Part shown: positions 1 to 5,322 of the stretch, piece after piece
Position numbering within the stretch: the first letter of the stretch is position 1
Layout: each line of letters begins with the position of its first letter
The notes under the pieces: model-generated
Told to the model about the DNA's origin: nothing
The model's database searches: none
What the model saw: only the letters and a program-made list of their open reading frames with translations
Assembly: GCA_937876225.1 (NCBI GenBank)
Contig: CALFIC010000048.1
Location: forward strand, 1 to 5,918
DNA: 5,918 bases
Source: an uncultured Chloroflexota bacterium
Lineage (GTDB): Bacteria > Chloroflexota > Chloroflexia > Chloroflexales > Roseiflexaceae
Direction of reading: 5' to 3'
Program-made: the position numbers and the translations under genes

Positions 1-434
1 CAAGCTCGGCGGAAATGACTCCGGCACAATCAGTAATCATGACATCACGAGCTACTATCGGTGAGTGCGCCGTTAACACTTTTCCAGTCTCGACTAATCA
101 GGGCTTCAAGAACTTCATTCCATTTGCGACGACCGATGTAAACTTCTTGTATTACCTTCTTGGAACGCAGAAACAAGGATTTATCAGCCTTTGTGGCGGC
201 AGCACTTTCCTCGAAATCGGAAAGACCCAACTTTTAGCATATCAAGTCCGATTGCCTGTCACAAAAGCCGAACAAATCGCCATCGCCACCGTATTGTCCG
301 ACATGGACACCGAGCTCGCAACACTTGAGACGCAGTTGCACAAGACGCGCGCAATCAAACAGGGCATGATGCAGGAATTGTTGACAGGGAGGACACGCCT
401 TATCGCACGCGGAGACGCGGAGAACGCGGAGTAA
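1..434 (+). CDS. hsdS: Type I restriction-modification specificity subunit HsdS, C-terminal part (5' end outside window)
   Basis: The reading frame is open from base 3 and ends at TAA 432-434, giving about 143 residues. HsdS selects the DNA target for the HsdM2-HsdS methylase and the HsdR-containing nuclease. The visible part is the end of the second target-recognition domain: TSRATIGECAVN, then TNQGFKNFIP, then FLEIGKTQLLAYQVRLP. The conserved C-terminal helix follows (EQIAIATVLSDMDTELATLE, then KTRAIKQGMMQELLTGRTRL), which forms the coiled-coil spacer against its partner repeat. These are family hallmarks, so the assignment is firm. The internal ATG at base 15 is not a real start, because conserved sequence and the open frame continue upstream. 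The last ten residues or so after LLTGRTRL (ending GDAENAE) are encoded by a GC-rich repeat unit (399 onward) rather than by typical HsdS sequence. No hsdM is visible; it is expected upstream. Confidence 0.95.
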   Translation, partial: SSAEMTPAQSVIMTSRATIGECAVNTFPVSTNQGFKNFIPFATTDVNFLYYLLGTQKQGFISLCGGSTFLEIGKTQLLAYQVRLPVTKAEQIAIATVLSDMDTELATLETQLHKTRAIKQGMMQELLTGRTRLIARGDAENAE

Positions 435-530
435 CACATTGGCATATTTCAGGCTTATCGAACGCCGAGACGCAGAAAATACAGAGTAACACATTGGTAT
501 AGGTATATTTCAAACTTATCGCACGCCGAG
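399..530 (+). repeat. Decayed tandem repeat overlapping the hsdS stop codon
   Basis: There are two full units and one partial unit, each beginning CTTATCG(C/A)ACGC. Unit 1 is 399-453, unit 2 is 454-514 and partial unit 3 is 515-530. Units 1 and 2 match at 37 of their first 44 bases, including the shared end GAGTAACACATTGG. Unit 2 is 6 bases longer because of an extra TATAGG-like insertion. Five of the seven differences are G/C in unit 1 and the A/T transition in unit 2. Unit 1 encodes the final residues and stop of HsdS. Unit 2, read from its own CTT, would encode LIERRDAENTE followed by a stop, parallel to LIARGDAENAE of HsdS, although it lies out of frame with hsdS. Confidence 0.8.
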
Positions 531-584
531 CAAAAGAGGAGATCACTAATAATGTCAATAACAACACATCACCAAACGCCTCCT

Positions 585-610
585 CTCCGCGTCTCCGCGC
601 CTCCGCGTGA
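585..610 (+). repeat. Triple CTCCGCG intergenic repeat
   Basis: Three CTCCGCG units (585-591, 593-599, 601-607) are separated by single bases and followed by TGAA. The last 18 bases (593-610) recur exactly at 703-720 and in both copies after the YgjP-like gene. The reverse complement of the triple unit is nearly the same as the end of hsdS, where CGCGGAG occurs at 408-414, 416-422 and 425-431, so the two could also pair as a long-range stem. Confidence 0.85.
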
Positions 611-624
611 AAGCACTACCCCAA

Positions 625-690
625 CGTCATTGAGTGTCAACCATGGAGATTCCACGCGACGGTTGCTAGGACAACCGGCATGGAATGACG
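625..690. repeat. Hairpin-forming palindromic element, possibly MITE-like
   Basis: The outer ends are CGTCATT (625-631) and AATGACG (684-690), a perfect 7-base inverted repeat. Nested inside are ATTCCA (649-654) with TGGAAT (681-686), and CGGTTG (660-665) with CAACCG (672-677) around the loop CTAGGA. The right-hand TGGAATGACG end resembles the common intergenic palindromes that begin GTCATTCC, but the left end has diverged. It lies exactly between two CTCCGCG repeats. There is no coding capacity and no transposase. It could fold in RNA, but no T-run follows, so I do not call it a terminator. Confidence 0.55.
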
Positions 691-700
691 CTAGGGTGGG

Positions 701-720
701 GGCTCCGCGCCTCCGCGTGA
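701..720 (+). repeat. Double CTCCGCG repeat, upstream bracket of the three-gene block
   Basis: Two CTCCGCG units (703-709, 711-717) lie within a 20-base sequence that starts GG and ends TGA. The same 20 bases occur at 5148-5167 and 5211-5230 in the same orientation. It ends 43 bases before the GxxExxY start codon. Confidence 0.9.
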
Positions 721-747
721 ACCGCAACTCTGCCTATTTCAGCAAGC

Positions 748-753
748 GAAAGG
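748..753 (+). promoter_or_regulatory. Probable ribosome binding site of the GxxExxY gene
   Basis: GAAAGG lies 9 bases before ATG 763. It is a moderate Shine-Dalgarno match and supports this start over the out-of-frame ATG at 759. Confidence 0.5.
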
Positions 754-762
754 CAACATGCA

Positions 763-1275
763 ATGAAAGGCCAAACCGATCCCCATCAGCCCGCTGACAC
801 CCCAGCAACGCCCCTGCCACTCGATGACATCACCGGCGCAATCATCGATGCCGCCGTCAACATCCACATCGCACTCGGGCCTGGCTTATTGGAATCCGTC
901 TACGAGGTGGTACTCGCACGCGCGCTCGAACGCCGCGGGTTATCTGTCGAACGCCAAAAAGTTATTCGCTTTGAATACGACGGCATGGTGTTTGAGGAAG
1001 GACTGCGGGTAGACTTGCTCGTTGAAAAAAGTGTCATTGTAGAGCTGAAATCCGTCGAAAAACTCGCACCCGTGCACAGCAAACAACTCCTCACCTACCT
1101 GCGGCTCCTCAATCTCCCAGTGGGCTTGTTGCTCAATTTTGGGGCTGCCACCCTCAAAGAAGGGCTACACCGTATCGTCAATAAACTCTCCCCCGCTGAT
1201 TCACCCCAGCTGCGCATAAACCTGCCCACCACCCCAGCACAATCTAGCCCACCAAAAAAGGATCACATTCTATGA
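763..1275 (+). CDS. GxxExxY family protein with PD-(D/E)XK nuclease-like core
   Basis: The product has 170 residues. The family-defining motif GLLESVY (residues 41-47; G41, E44, Y47) lies in AVNIHIALGPGLLESVYE. It is followed by RVDLLV (D84), VELKS (E94, K96) and QLLTY (Q108, Y112), then GLLLNFG. D, ExK and QxxxY together form the full metal-dependent nuclease pattern of the PD-(D/E)XK superfamily (GxxExxY/PDDEXK_3-type families). The cellular role of these proteins is not established, and no activity can be assigned beyond a plausible nuclease fold. The first 20 residues and the last 25 (rich in P, S and T) are low-complexity tails outside the core. The TGA stop (1273-1275) overlaps the hsdR ATG (1272-1274) as ATGA, so the gene is probably translated together with hsdR. 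This suggests a role tied to the R-M complex, which is inference. No signal peptide or membrane segment is seen. Confidence 0.9.
   Translation: MKGQTDPHQPADTPATPLPLDDITGAIIDAAVNIHIALGPGLLESVYEVVLARALERRGLSVERQKVIRFEYDGMVFEEGLRVDLLVEKSVIVELKSVEKLAPVHSKQLLTYLRLLNLPVGLLLNFGAATLKEGLHRIVNKLSPADSPQLRINLPTTPAQSSPPKKDHIL
1258..1262 (+). promoter_or_regulatory. Ribosome binding site of hsdR, inside the GxxExxY gene
   Basis: AAGGA lies 9 bases before ATG 1272, within the last codons of the upstream gene. It supports the ATGA-overlap start of hsdR rather than the next in-frame ATG two codons later (1278). Confidence 0.65.
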
Positions 1276-4200
1276 CAATGATTGGTCAAGCAGAGCGCAT
1301 TACGCAACAGCGCGTCGTCGATTTTTTTGTTACTACGCTCGGCTACACATACCTCGGCAACTGGCACGACCGGCCCAATAATCGGCATATCGAGCAAACG
1401 CTTGTCCAATCCTATTTGCGTGGGCGTGGCTACAACGACACGTTGATTAGTCGAGCCCTTGATGCGCTTGAGCGGGCGGCGGCCGTCGTCAACGATGATT
1501 TGTACACGGCCAATCAACGCGTCTATGAATTGTTGCGCTACGGCGTACCCGTCAAAGAATTGCCCAATACGCCTACCCAAACGGTCAAATTGGCCGACTG
1601 GGATGCACCCGCGCACAATCATTTCGGCATCGCCGAAGAAGTTACTTTGCGCGGCGATAACGAACGCCGCCCCGACATCGTGCTCTACCTCAATGGCATC
1701 GCCATCGCTACCCTCGAGCTCAAAAACGCCCGCACAAGCGTCGAAACCGCCATTCGCCAGACTATTTCGAACCAACAACCACTCTTCAACCGCTGGTTTT
1801 ATAGCACCGTACAGCTGGTGCTGGCAGGCAACGACAGTCAAGGGCTCCGCTATGCCACGATTGACACCCCCGAAAAATACTGGTTGCAGTGGCACGAAGA
1901 TGCACACAGCGATGCCGGGCTAGGTAAATTAGATAAATACCTCGGTAAATTGTGTGCCAAATCACGCCTACTCGAACTCATCCACGATTTCGTGCTGTTT
2001 GATGGCGGCATCAAAAAGGTCCCCCGCACCCACCAATACTTCGGGGTCAAAGCCGCCCAACACCGCGTCATGGCTGGGCAGGGGGGGATTATTTGGCATA
2101 CTCAAGGCAGTGGCAAAAGCATCGTCATGGTGCTCCTCGCCCAGTGGATCCTCGCCCACAACCCCAACGCCCGCATTGCCGTGATTACCGACCGTGATGA
2201 GCTCGACAAGCAAATCGAACAAGTATTCAACAACGCCAATACCCCCATGGTACGCGCAAATAGTGGCCGAGCCTTGCTCGACATGTTGCGACACCCGACG
2301 CCACGCTTGCTCTGCGCACTCATTCACAAATTTGGCACGCATGACACCGACTTCGAAGGCTATATCGCCCAACTACGCCAGCAACCCCAACCCGTCTATG
2401 GCGATGTGTACGTGTTTGTCGATGAGTGCCACCGCACCCAGAGCGGCCGACTCCACAAGGCCATGAAAACCATCCTCCCCAAGGCGATTTTCATTGGGTT
2501 TACGGGGACACCGTTGTTGCAAACCGATGCCCAGACCAGCTACGAAGTATTTGGCGACTACATCCACACCTACAAGTTCAACGAAGCCGTAGCCGATGGG
2601 GTGGTGCTCGACCTCGTCTATGACGCCCGTAACATCAGCCAAACCCTCACGTCACCCGAGCGAGTCGATGTCTGGTTCGATGCCAAAACCCAAGGCTTGA
2701 ACGAATGGCAAAAGCAAGCCCTGCGCGAACAATGGGCGACGTTGCAACGCGTGCTCAGCTCACGATCGCGCATGGAAAATATCGTCCAAGACATTGTCTT
2801 TGACTTTGCCACCAAACCACGCCTCGCCACCCAACGGGGTACTGCCATGTTGGTGGCCAACAGCATCTACGAGGCCTGTCGCTATTACGAATTATTTGGG
2901 CGCACCGAATTGGCGCAACGATGTGCGGTCATCACCTCGTATCAACCCAATGCGAGCGACATTACCCTCGAAGACTCGGGGCATCAATATACGGCCAGTG
3001 ACAAACAATTTGTCTATGCCACGTACACCCAACTCCTCACCCAGAGTGGCCAAGGAAACACCGAACAATACGAAGACTGGGCCAAGCGCTTGTTTATCAA
3101 AGAACCCGCCCGCATGAAGTTGTTGATTGTGGTCGACAAACTCCTCACTGGATTCGATGCGCCCTCGTGTACGTATTTATATATTGATAAAAAAATGCAG
3201 AACCATGGGCTTTTTCAGGCGATTTGTCGCACCAATCGCCTCGATGGTGACGACAAACAATACGGCTATGTGGTCGACTACAAAGACCTGTTTACCCATG
3301 TTACCCAAGCACTCAAGGTCTATACGGTACCCCTCGACAACAGTGGGACAGGTCCATCCCCAGAAATCGAAATGCAGGCCCGGCTCAAAATCGAACGGCA
3401 AAATCTCGAGGCCGCCCTCGAATGTCTGTTTACCTTGTGTGAACCGGTGCCGCACCCCAAAGACGATGTCGCCTATATCCAGTTTTTTTGTGGCAATACC
3501 GAAGATCCCGACGCCCTCACCCAGACGGCGCAAGTCCGTGAGATTCTCTACAAAAGTGTTGCCAAATTATTGCGCTGTTATGCGGCAATCGCCAATCAGA
3601 TGAGCGAAGCCGGCTATAGTGCCAGCCAAATCGCCGACATCAAACGCCAGGTAGAGAGCTATGTGCGGCTGCGCGAGATTTTGCAACATGCCAGTGGCGA
3701 ATTCATTGACCTCAAAGCGTATGAACCAGACATGCGCCGCCTGATTGACACCTACATCACGGCCGCAGCCCCCCAAGCCATCACTGATTTCGACAATTAT
3801 TCGCTGATGGAACTGATTAGCCATATCGGCGCACGCGAAGCAATCGAAATGCGCTTACAGCCCATCAAAGACAACAAAAACGCCATTGCCGATACGATGA
3901 GCCACAATGCCCGTGCCACGATTACCCTCAAAAGCAAAGAAAACCCGCAATACTACCGGCGCATGTCCGAAATGCTCGACGAGATTATCCAGCAGCTACG
4001 CCAACAGGCAATCGAGTACGCCGAATTTCTACGCAAGATGAGCGCATTAGCGAAGCAGATTTTGCTCCCCACCAGCGAAATCCCCTACCCCGTCAAAGCG
4101 CTATACGACAATCTCGCCCTCGACGAGACGCGCTGTCGCCAAATCCTCGAGGAACGGCAACACTACGACCCACACCAAGACGTCAAGCTCGACGTGGTAC

Positions 4201-4358
4201 GCTTGGTTGATCAGACCATCATGGCCAACCGCCAAGATAATTGGCGCAATAATCAGGCCAAAGAAAACATCATCAAAGGAGCTATTTTTCAGGTAATCAA
4301 AGATGTTACCATAGTCGAGGAGCTCTTCCTGATTATCAAGGCGCGCACTGAGTACTAA
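1272..4358 (+). CDS. hsdR: Type I restriction-modification endonuclease/translocase subunit HsdR
   Basis: The product has 1028 residues, the usual full length for the EcoR124I-like HsdR group. HsdR binds the HsdM-HsdS core, pulls DNA past the bound complex using ATP, and cuts far from the site. The N-terminal nuclease domain has RPDIV (D135) and LELK (E149, K151), followed by QTISNQQPLF and QLVLAGNDSQGLRY. The SF2 motor follows: Walker A HTQGSGKS (276-283, K282), motif Ia TDRDELDKQ (306-314), Walker B/DEAD box DECH (384-387), motif III GFTGTP (409-414), motif V VVDKLLTGFDAP (620-631) and motif VI LFQAICRTNR (647-656). A helical C-terminal region (about 700-1028), which docks on the methylase core in this family, completes it. 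All catalytic residues I can check are present, with no frameshift, so it is predicted to be active. The start overlaps the GxxExxY stop, and the metallopeptidase-like gene begins 4 bases after the TAA. Confidence 0.97.
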   Translation: MTMIGQAERITQQRVVDFFVTTLGYTYLGNWHDRPNNRHIEQTLVQSYLRGRGYNDTLISRALDALERAAAVVNDDLYTANQRVYELLRYGVPVKELPNTPTQTVKLADWDAPAHNHFGIAEEVTLRGDNERRPDIVLYLNGIAIATLELKNARTSVETAIRQTISNQQPLFNRWFYSTVQLVLAGNDSQGLRYATIDTPEKYWLQWHEDAHSDAGLGKLDKYLGKLCAKSRLLELIHDFVLFDGGIKKVPRTHQYFGVKAAQHRVMAGQGGIIWHTQGSGKSIVMVLLAQWILAHNPNARIAVITDRDELDKQIEQVFNNANTPMVRANSGRALLDMLRHPTPRLLCALIHKFGTHDTDFEGYIAQLRQQPQPVYGDVYVFVDECHRTQSGRLHKAMKTILPKAIFIGFTGTPLLQTDAQTSYEVFGDYIHTYKFNEAVADGVVLDLVYDARNISQTLTSPERVDVWFDAKTQGLNEWQKQALREQWATLQRVLSSRSRMENIVQDIVFDFATKPRLATQRGTAMLVANSIYEACRYYELFGRTELAQRCAVITSYQPNASDITLEDSGHQYTASDKQFVYATYTQLLTQSGQGNTEQYEDWAKRLFIKEPARMKLLIVVDKLLTGFDAPSCTYLYIDKKMQNHGLFQAICRTNRLDGDDKQYGYVVDYKDLFTHVTQALKVYTVPLDNSGTGPSPEIEMQARLKIERQNLEAALECLFTLCEPVPHPKDDVAYIQFFCGNTEDPDALTQTAQVREILYKSVAKLLRCYAAIANQMSEAGYSASQIADIKRQVESYVRLREILQHASGEFIDLKAYEPDMRRLIDTYITAAAPQAITDFDNYSLMELISHIGAREAIEMRLQPIKDNKNAIADTMSHNARATITLKSKENPQYYRRMSEMLDEIIQQLRQQAIEYAEFLRKMSALAKQILLPTSEIPYPVKALYDNLALDETRCRQILEERQHYDPHQDVKLDVVRLVDQTIMANRQDNWRNNQAKENIIKGAIFQVIKDVTIVEELFLIIKARTEY

Positions 4359-4362
4359 TGCA

Positions 4363-5067
4363 ATGACGAATCCAGCCCTTATCTATATCCACGATCTCTC
4401 TATCGCACTGACCCGTAAATCCATCAAAAACCTCCATCTACGCGTGCACCCGCCCGCCGGGCACATCACCGTAAGTGCCCCACATCAGTTGGGGCTGCCC
4501 GTCATCGAGGCCTTTGTGCGCAGCAAATTACCCTGGATTCGCCAGCAACAAGCCCAGCTACAGCAGTATGCCCGCCTGCCAGCCACCGAAATACTCGAGC
4601 GCGAAAGTCACTATGTATGGGGCGTGCGCTATCTATTGCACATGAATGTGGGGACCCGTTATCACGTCGAACAAACACCCACGCAACTGGTGTTGACGGC
4701 GCCAGCACACAGCACGAGCACTCAGCGCTCGGCGTATTTGCAGCGGTGGTACCGCCAACAACTGCTCGCCGTCGTAGCGCCGCTGGTCGCGACCTGGTCC
4801 ACCCGGATGGGGGTACAGGTCAATCACGTCTATGTACAACAAATGAAAACGCGTTGGGGGAGCTGCAACACGCGCGCCGGGCATATCCGCCTCAACACCG
4901 AATTGGCCAAATACCCACCACATCTCTTGGAATACGTGCTGGTACATGAACTGGTGCATTTGCTGGAGCCATCGCACAACAAACGCTTTTATGCGCTCCT
5001 TGGGCAGTTTTGGCCTAGCTGGCAATCAGACCGGCAACAGCTCCAGAGCGGCTTGGGGGCGGGGTGA
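4363..5067 (+). CDS. YgjP-like (DUF45) HExxH metallopeptidase-fold protein
   Basis: The product has 234 residues. The N-terminal region has the family pattern KSIKNLHLRVHPPAGHITVS (19-38). The conserved C-terminal core contains MKTRWGSCNTRAGHIRLN (161-178) and then VLVHELVHLLEPSHNKRF (192-209). The zinc-site pattern is H195-E196-xx-H199, with H205 as the likely third ligand. This fits the YgjP/SprT-like M48-type group (DUF45). Members are usually annotated as zinc metallopeptidases, and E. coli YgjP has been described as a UTP pyrophosphatase, so proteolysis should not be assumed. DUF45 genes are known neighbours of type I R-M genes. It starts 4 bases after the hsdR stop with no clear Shine-Dalgarno sequence, so translation probably depends on coupling to hsdR. 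An ATG overlapping the hsdR stop (4358) terminates after two codons and is not the start. No signal peptide is seen, so it is probably cytoplasmic. Its role beside R-M is unknown. Confidence 0.9.
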   Translation: MTNPALIYIHDLSIALTRKSIKNLHLRVHPPAGHITVSAPHQLGLPVIEAFVRSKLPWIRQQQAQLQQYARLPATEILERESHYVWGVRYLLHMNVGTRYHVEQTPTQLVLTAPAHSTSTQRSAYLQRWYRQQLLAVVAPLVATWSTRMGVQVNHVYVQQMKTRWGSCNTRAGHIRLNTELAKYPPHLLEYVLVHELVHLLEPSHNKRFYALLGQFWPSWQSDRQQLQSGLGAG

Positions 5068-5092
5068 TAGCGGGCTGGGTGTGTCGTATGGC

Positions 5093-5238
5093 TCGCACAA
5101 GGCACACAGAGGACGCAGAGTCATACAAAAACACGCCCTCTCTCCGCGGCTCCGCGCCTCCGCGTGATACATCAATCAATGCACCCACTGTCTCGCACAG
5201 CGCACACAGCGGCTCCGCGCCTCCGCGTGATACATCAA
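5093..5238 (+). repeat. Duplicated intergenic repeat with CTCCGCG units, downstream bracket
   Basis: A 29-base sequence (CGGCTCCGCGCCTCCGCGTG followed by ATACATCAA) occurs at 5147-5175 and again, identical, at 5210-5238. Each copy contains the 20-base sequence also found at 701-720. A second pair lies upstream of them: TCGCACAAGGCACACAG (5093-5109) and TCGCACAGCGCACACAG (5193-5209). This points to a partial duplication of a composite repeat. Nothing here looks coding on either strand. Confidence 0.85.
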
Positions 5239-5248
5239 ACTAGACGTC

Positions 5249-5272
5249 AGAGACGCAGCAGGCTGCGTCTCT
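5249..5272. repeat. Perfect palindromic hairpin, AGAGACGCAGC core
   Basis: Arms AGAGACGCAGC (5249-5259) and GCTGCGTCTCT (5262-5272) are exact reverse complements separated by AG; in practice this is a 10-bp stem with a 4-base loop. It lies between the YgjP-like gene and the transporter gene. It looks like a member of a dispersed palindrome family (GTAGAGACG...CGTCTCTAC type) seen in several environmental bacteria. It could stop transcription from the R-M operon, but the following bases (ACAAAC) are not a T-run, so a classical intrinsic terminator is not supported. Confidence 0.75.
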
Positions 5273-5284
5273 ACAAACATCCCG

Positions 5285-5293
5285 TGGTAATAT
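5285..5293 (+). promoter_or_regulatory. Candidate extended -10 promoter of the MFS gene
   Basis: TGGTAATAT fits the extended -10 form TGn plus a TATAAT-like hexamer (5288-5293), 30 bases before the start codon. The -35 position falls inside the palindrome's right arm and shows no good TTGACA match. This is pattern-based only. Confidence 0.35.
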
Positions 5294-5311
5294 AGAGCGC
5301 ATTCGTCAATC

Positions 5312-5317
5312 AAGGAG
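5312..5317 (+). promoter_or_regulatory. Ribosome binding site of the MFS gene
   Basis: AAGGAG lies 5 bases before GTG 5323. It is the strongest Shine-Dalgarno sequence in the window, and it decides the GTG start, since the next in-frame ATG (5371) would lose the first membrane helix. Confidence 0.75.
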
Positions 5318-5322
5318 CACTC

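Larger units (their letters stand above)
435..762. other. Repeat-rich gap between hsdS and the GxxExxY gene
   Basis: No convincing gene lies in these 328 bases. They hold the rest of the tandem repeat (to 530), a triple CTCCGCG repeat (585-607), a hairpin-forming element (625-690) and a double CTCCGCG repeat (701-720). A frame opening at ATG 552 has a GAGGAG 10 bases upstream, but it is translated almost wholly from these repeats and runs into the next gene, so I do not call it. I found no convincing -35/-10 pair. Whether the downstream genes are read through from hsdS or have their own promoter is unresolved. Confidence 0.7.

Noticed and set aside
1..434. HsdS as a short complete gene from ATG 15
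   Set aside because: The frame is open to the window edge, and the conserved recognition-domain sequence starts right after this ATG, so it is the 3' fragment of a longer gene cut by the window.
585..720. CRISPR-like short repeats
   Set aside because: The units are short, unevenly spaced and adjacent to one another. There are no regular spacers and no cas genes.
552..797. An 81-codon frame with GAGGAG 10 bases before its ATG, between hsdS and the GxxExxY gene
   Set aside because: It is translated largely from CTCCGCG repeats and the hairpin element (giving PLRVSAPP and APRLRV), resembles no known protein, and overlaps the start of a clearly conserved gene.
1263..1907. A 214-codon antisense frame opposite the start of hsdR
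   Set aside because: It lies wholly opposite strongly conserved HsdR coding sequence and shows no recognisable motifs. It is a composition-driven shadow.
5249..5272. Intrinsic terminator
   Set aside because: The stem is strong, but no T-run follows on either strand. It is recorded as a palindromic repeat instead.
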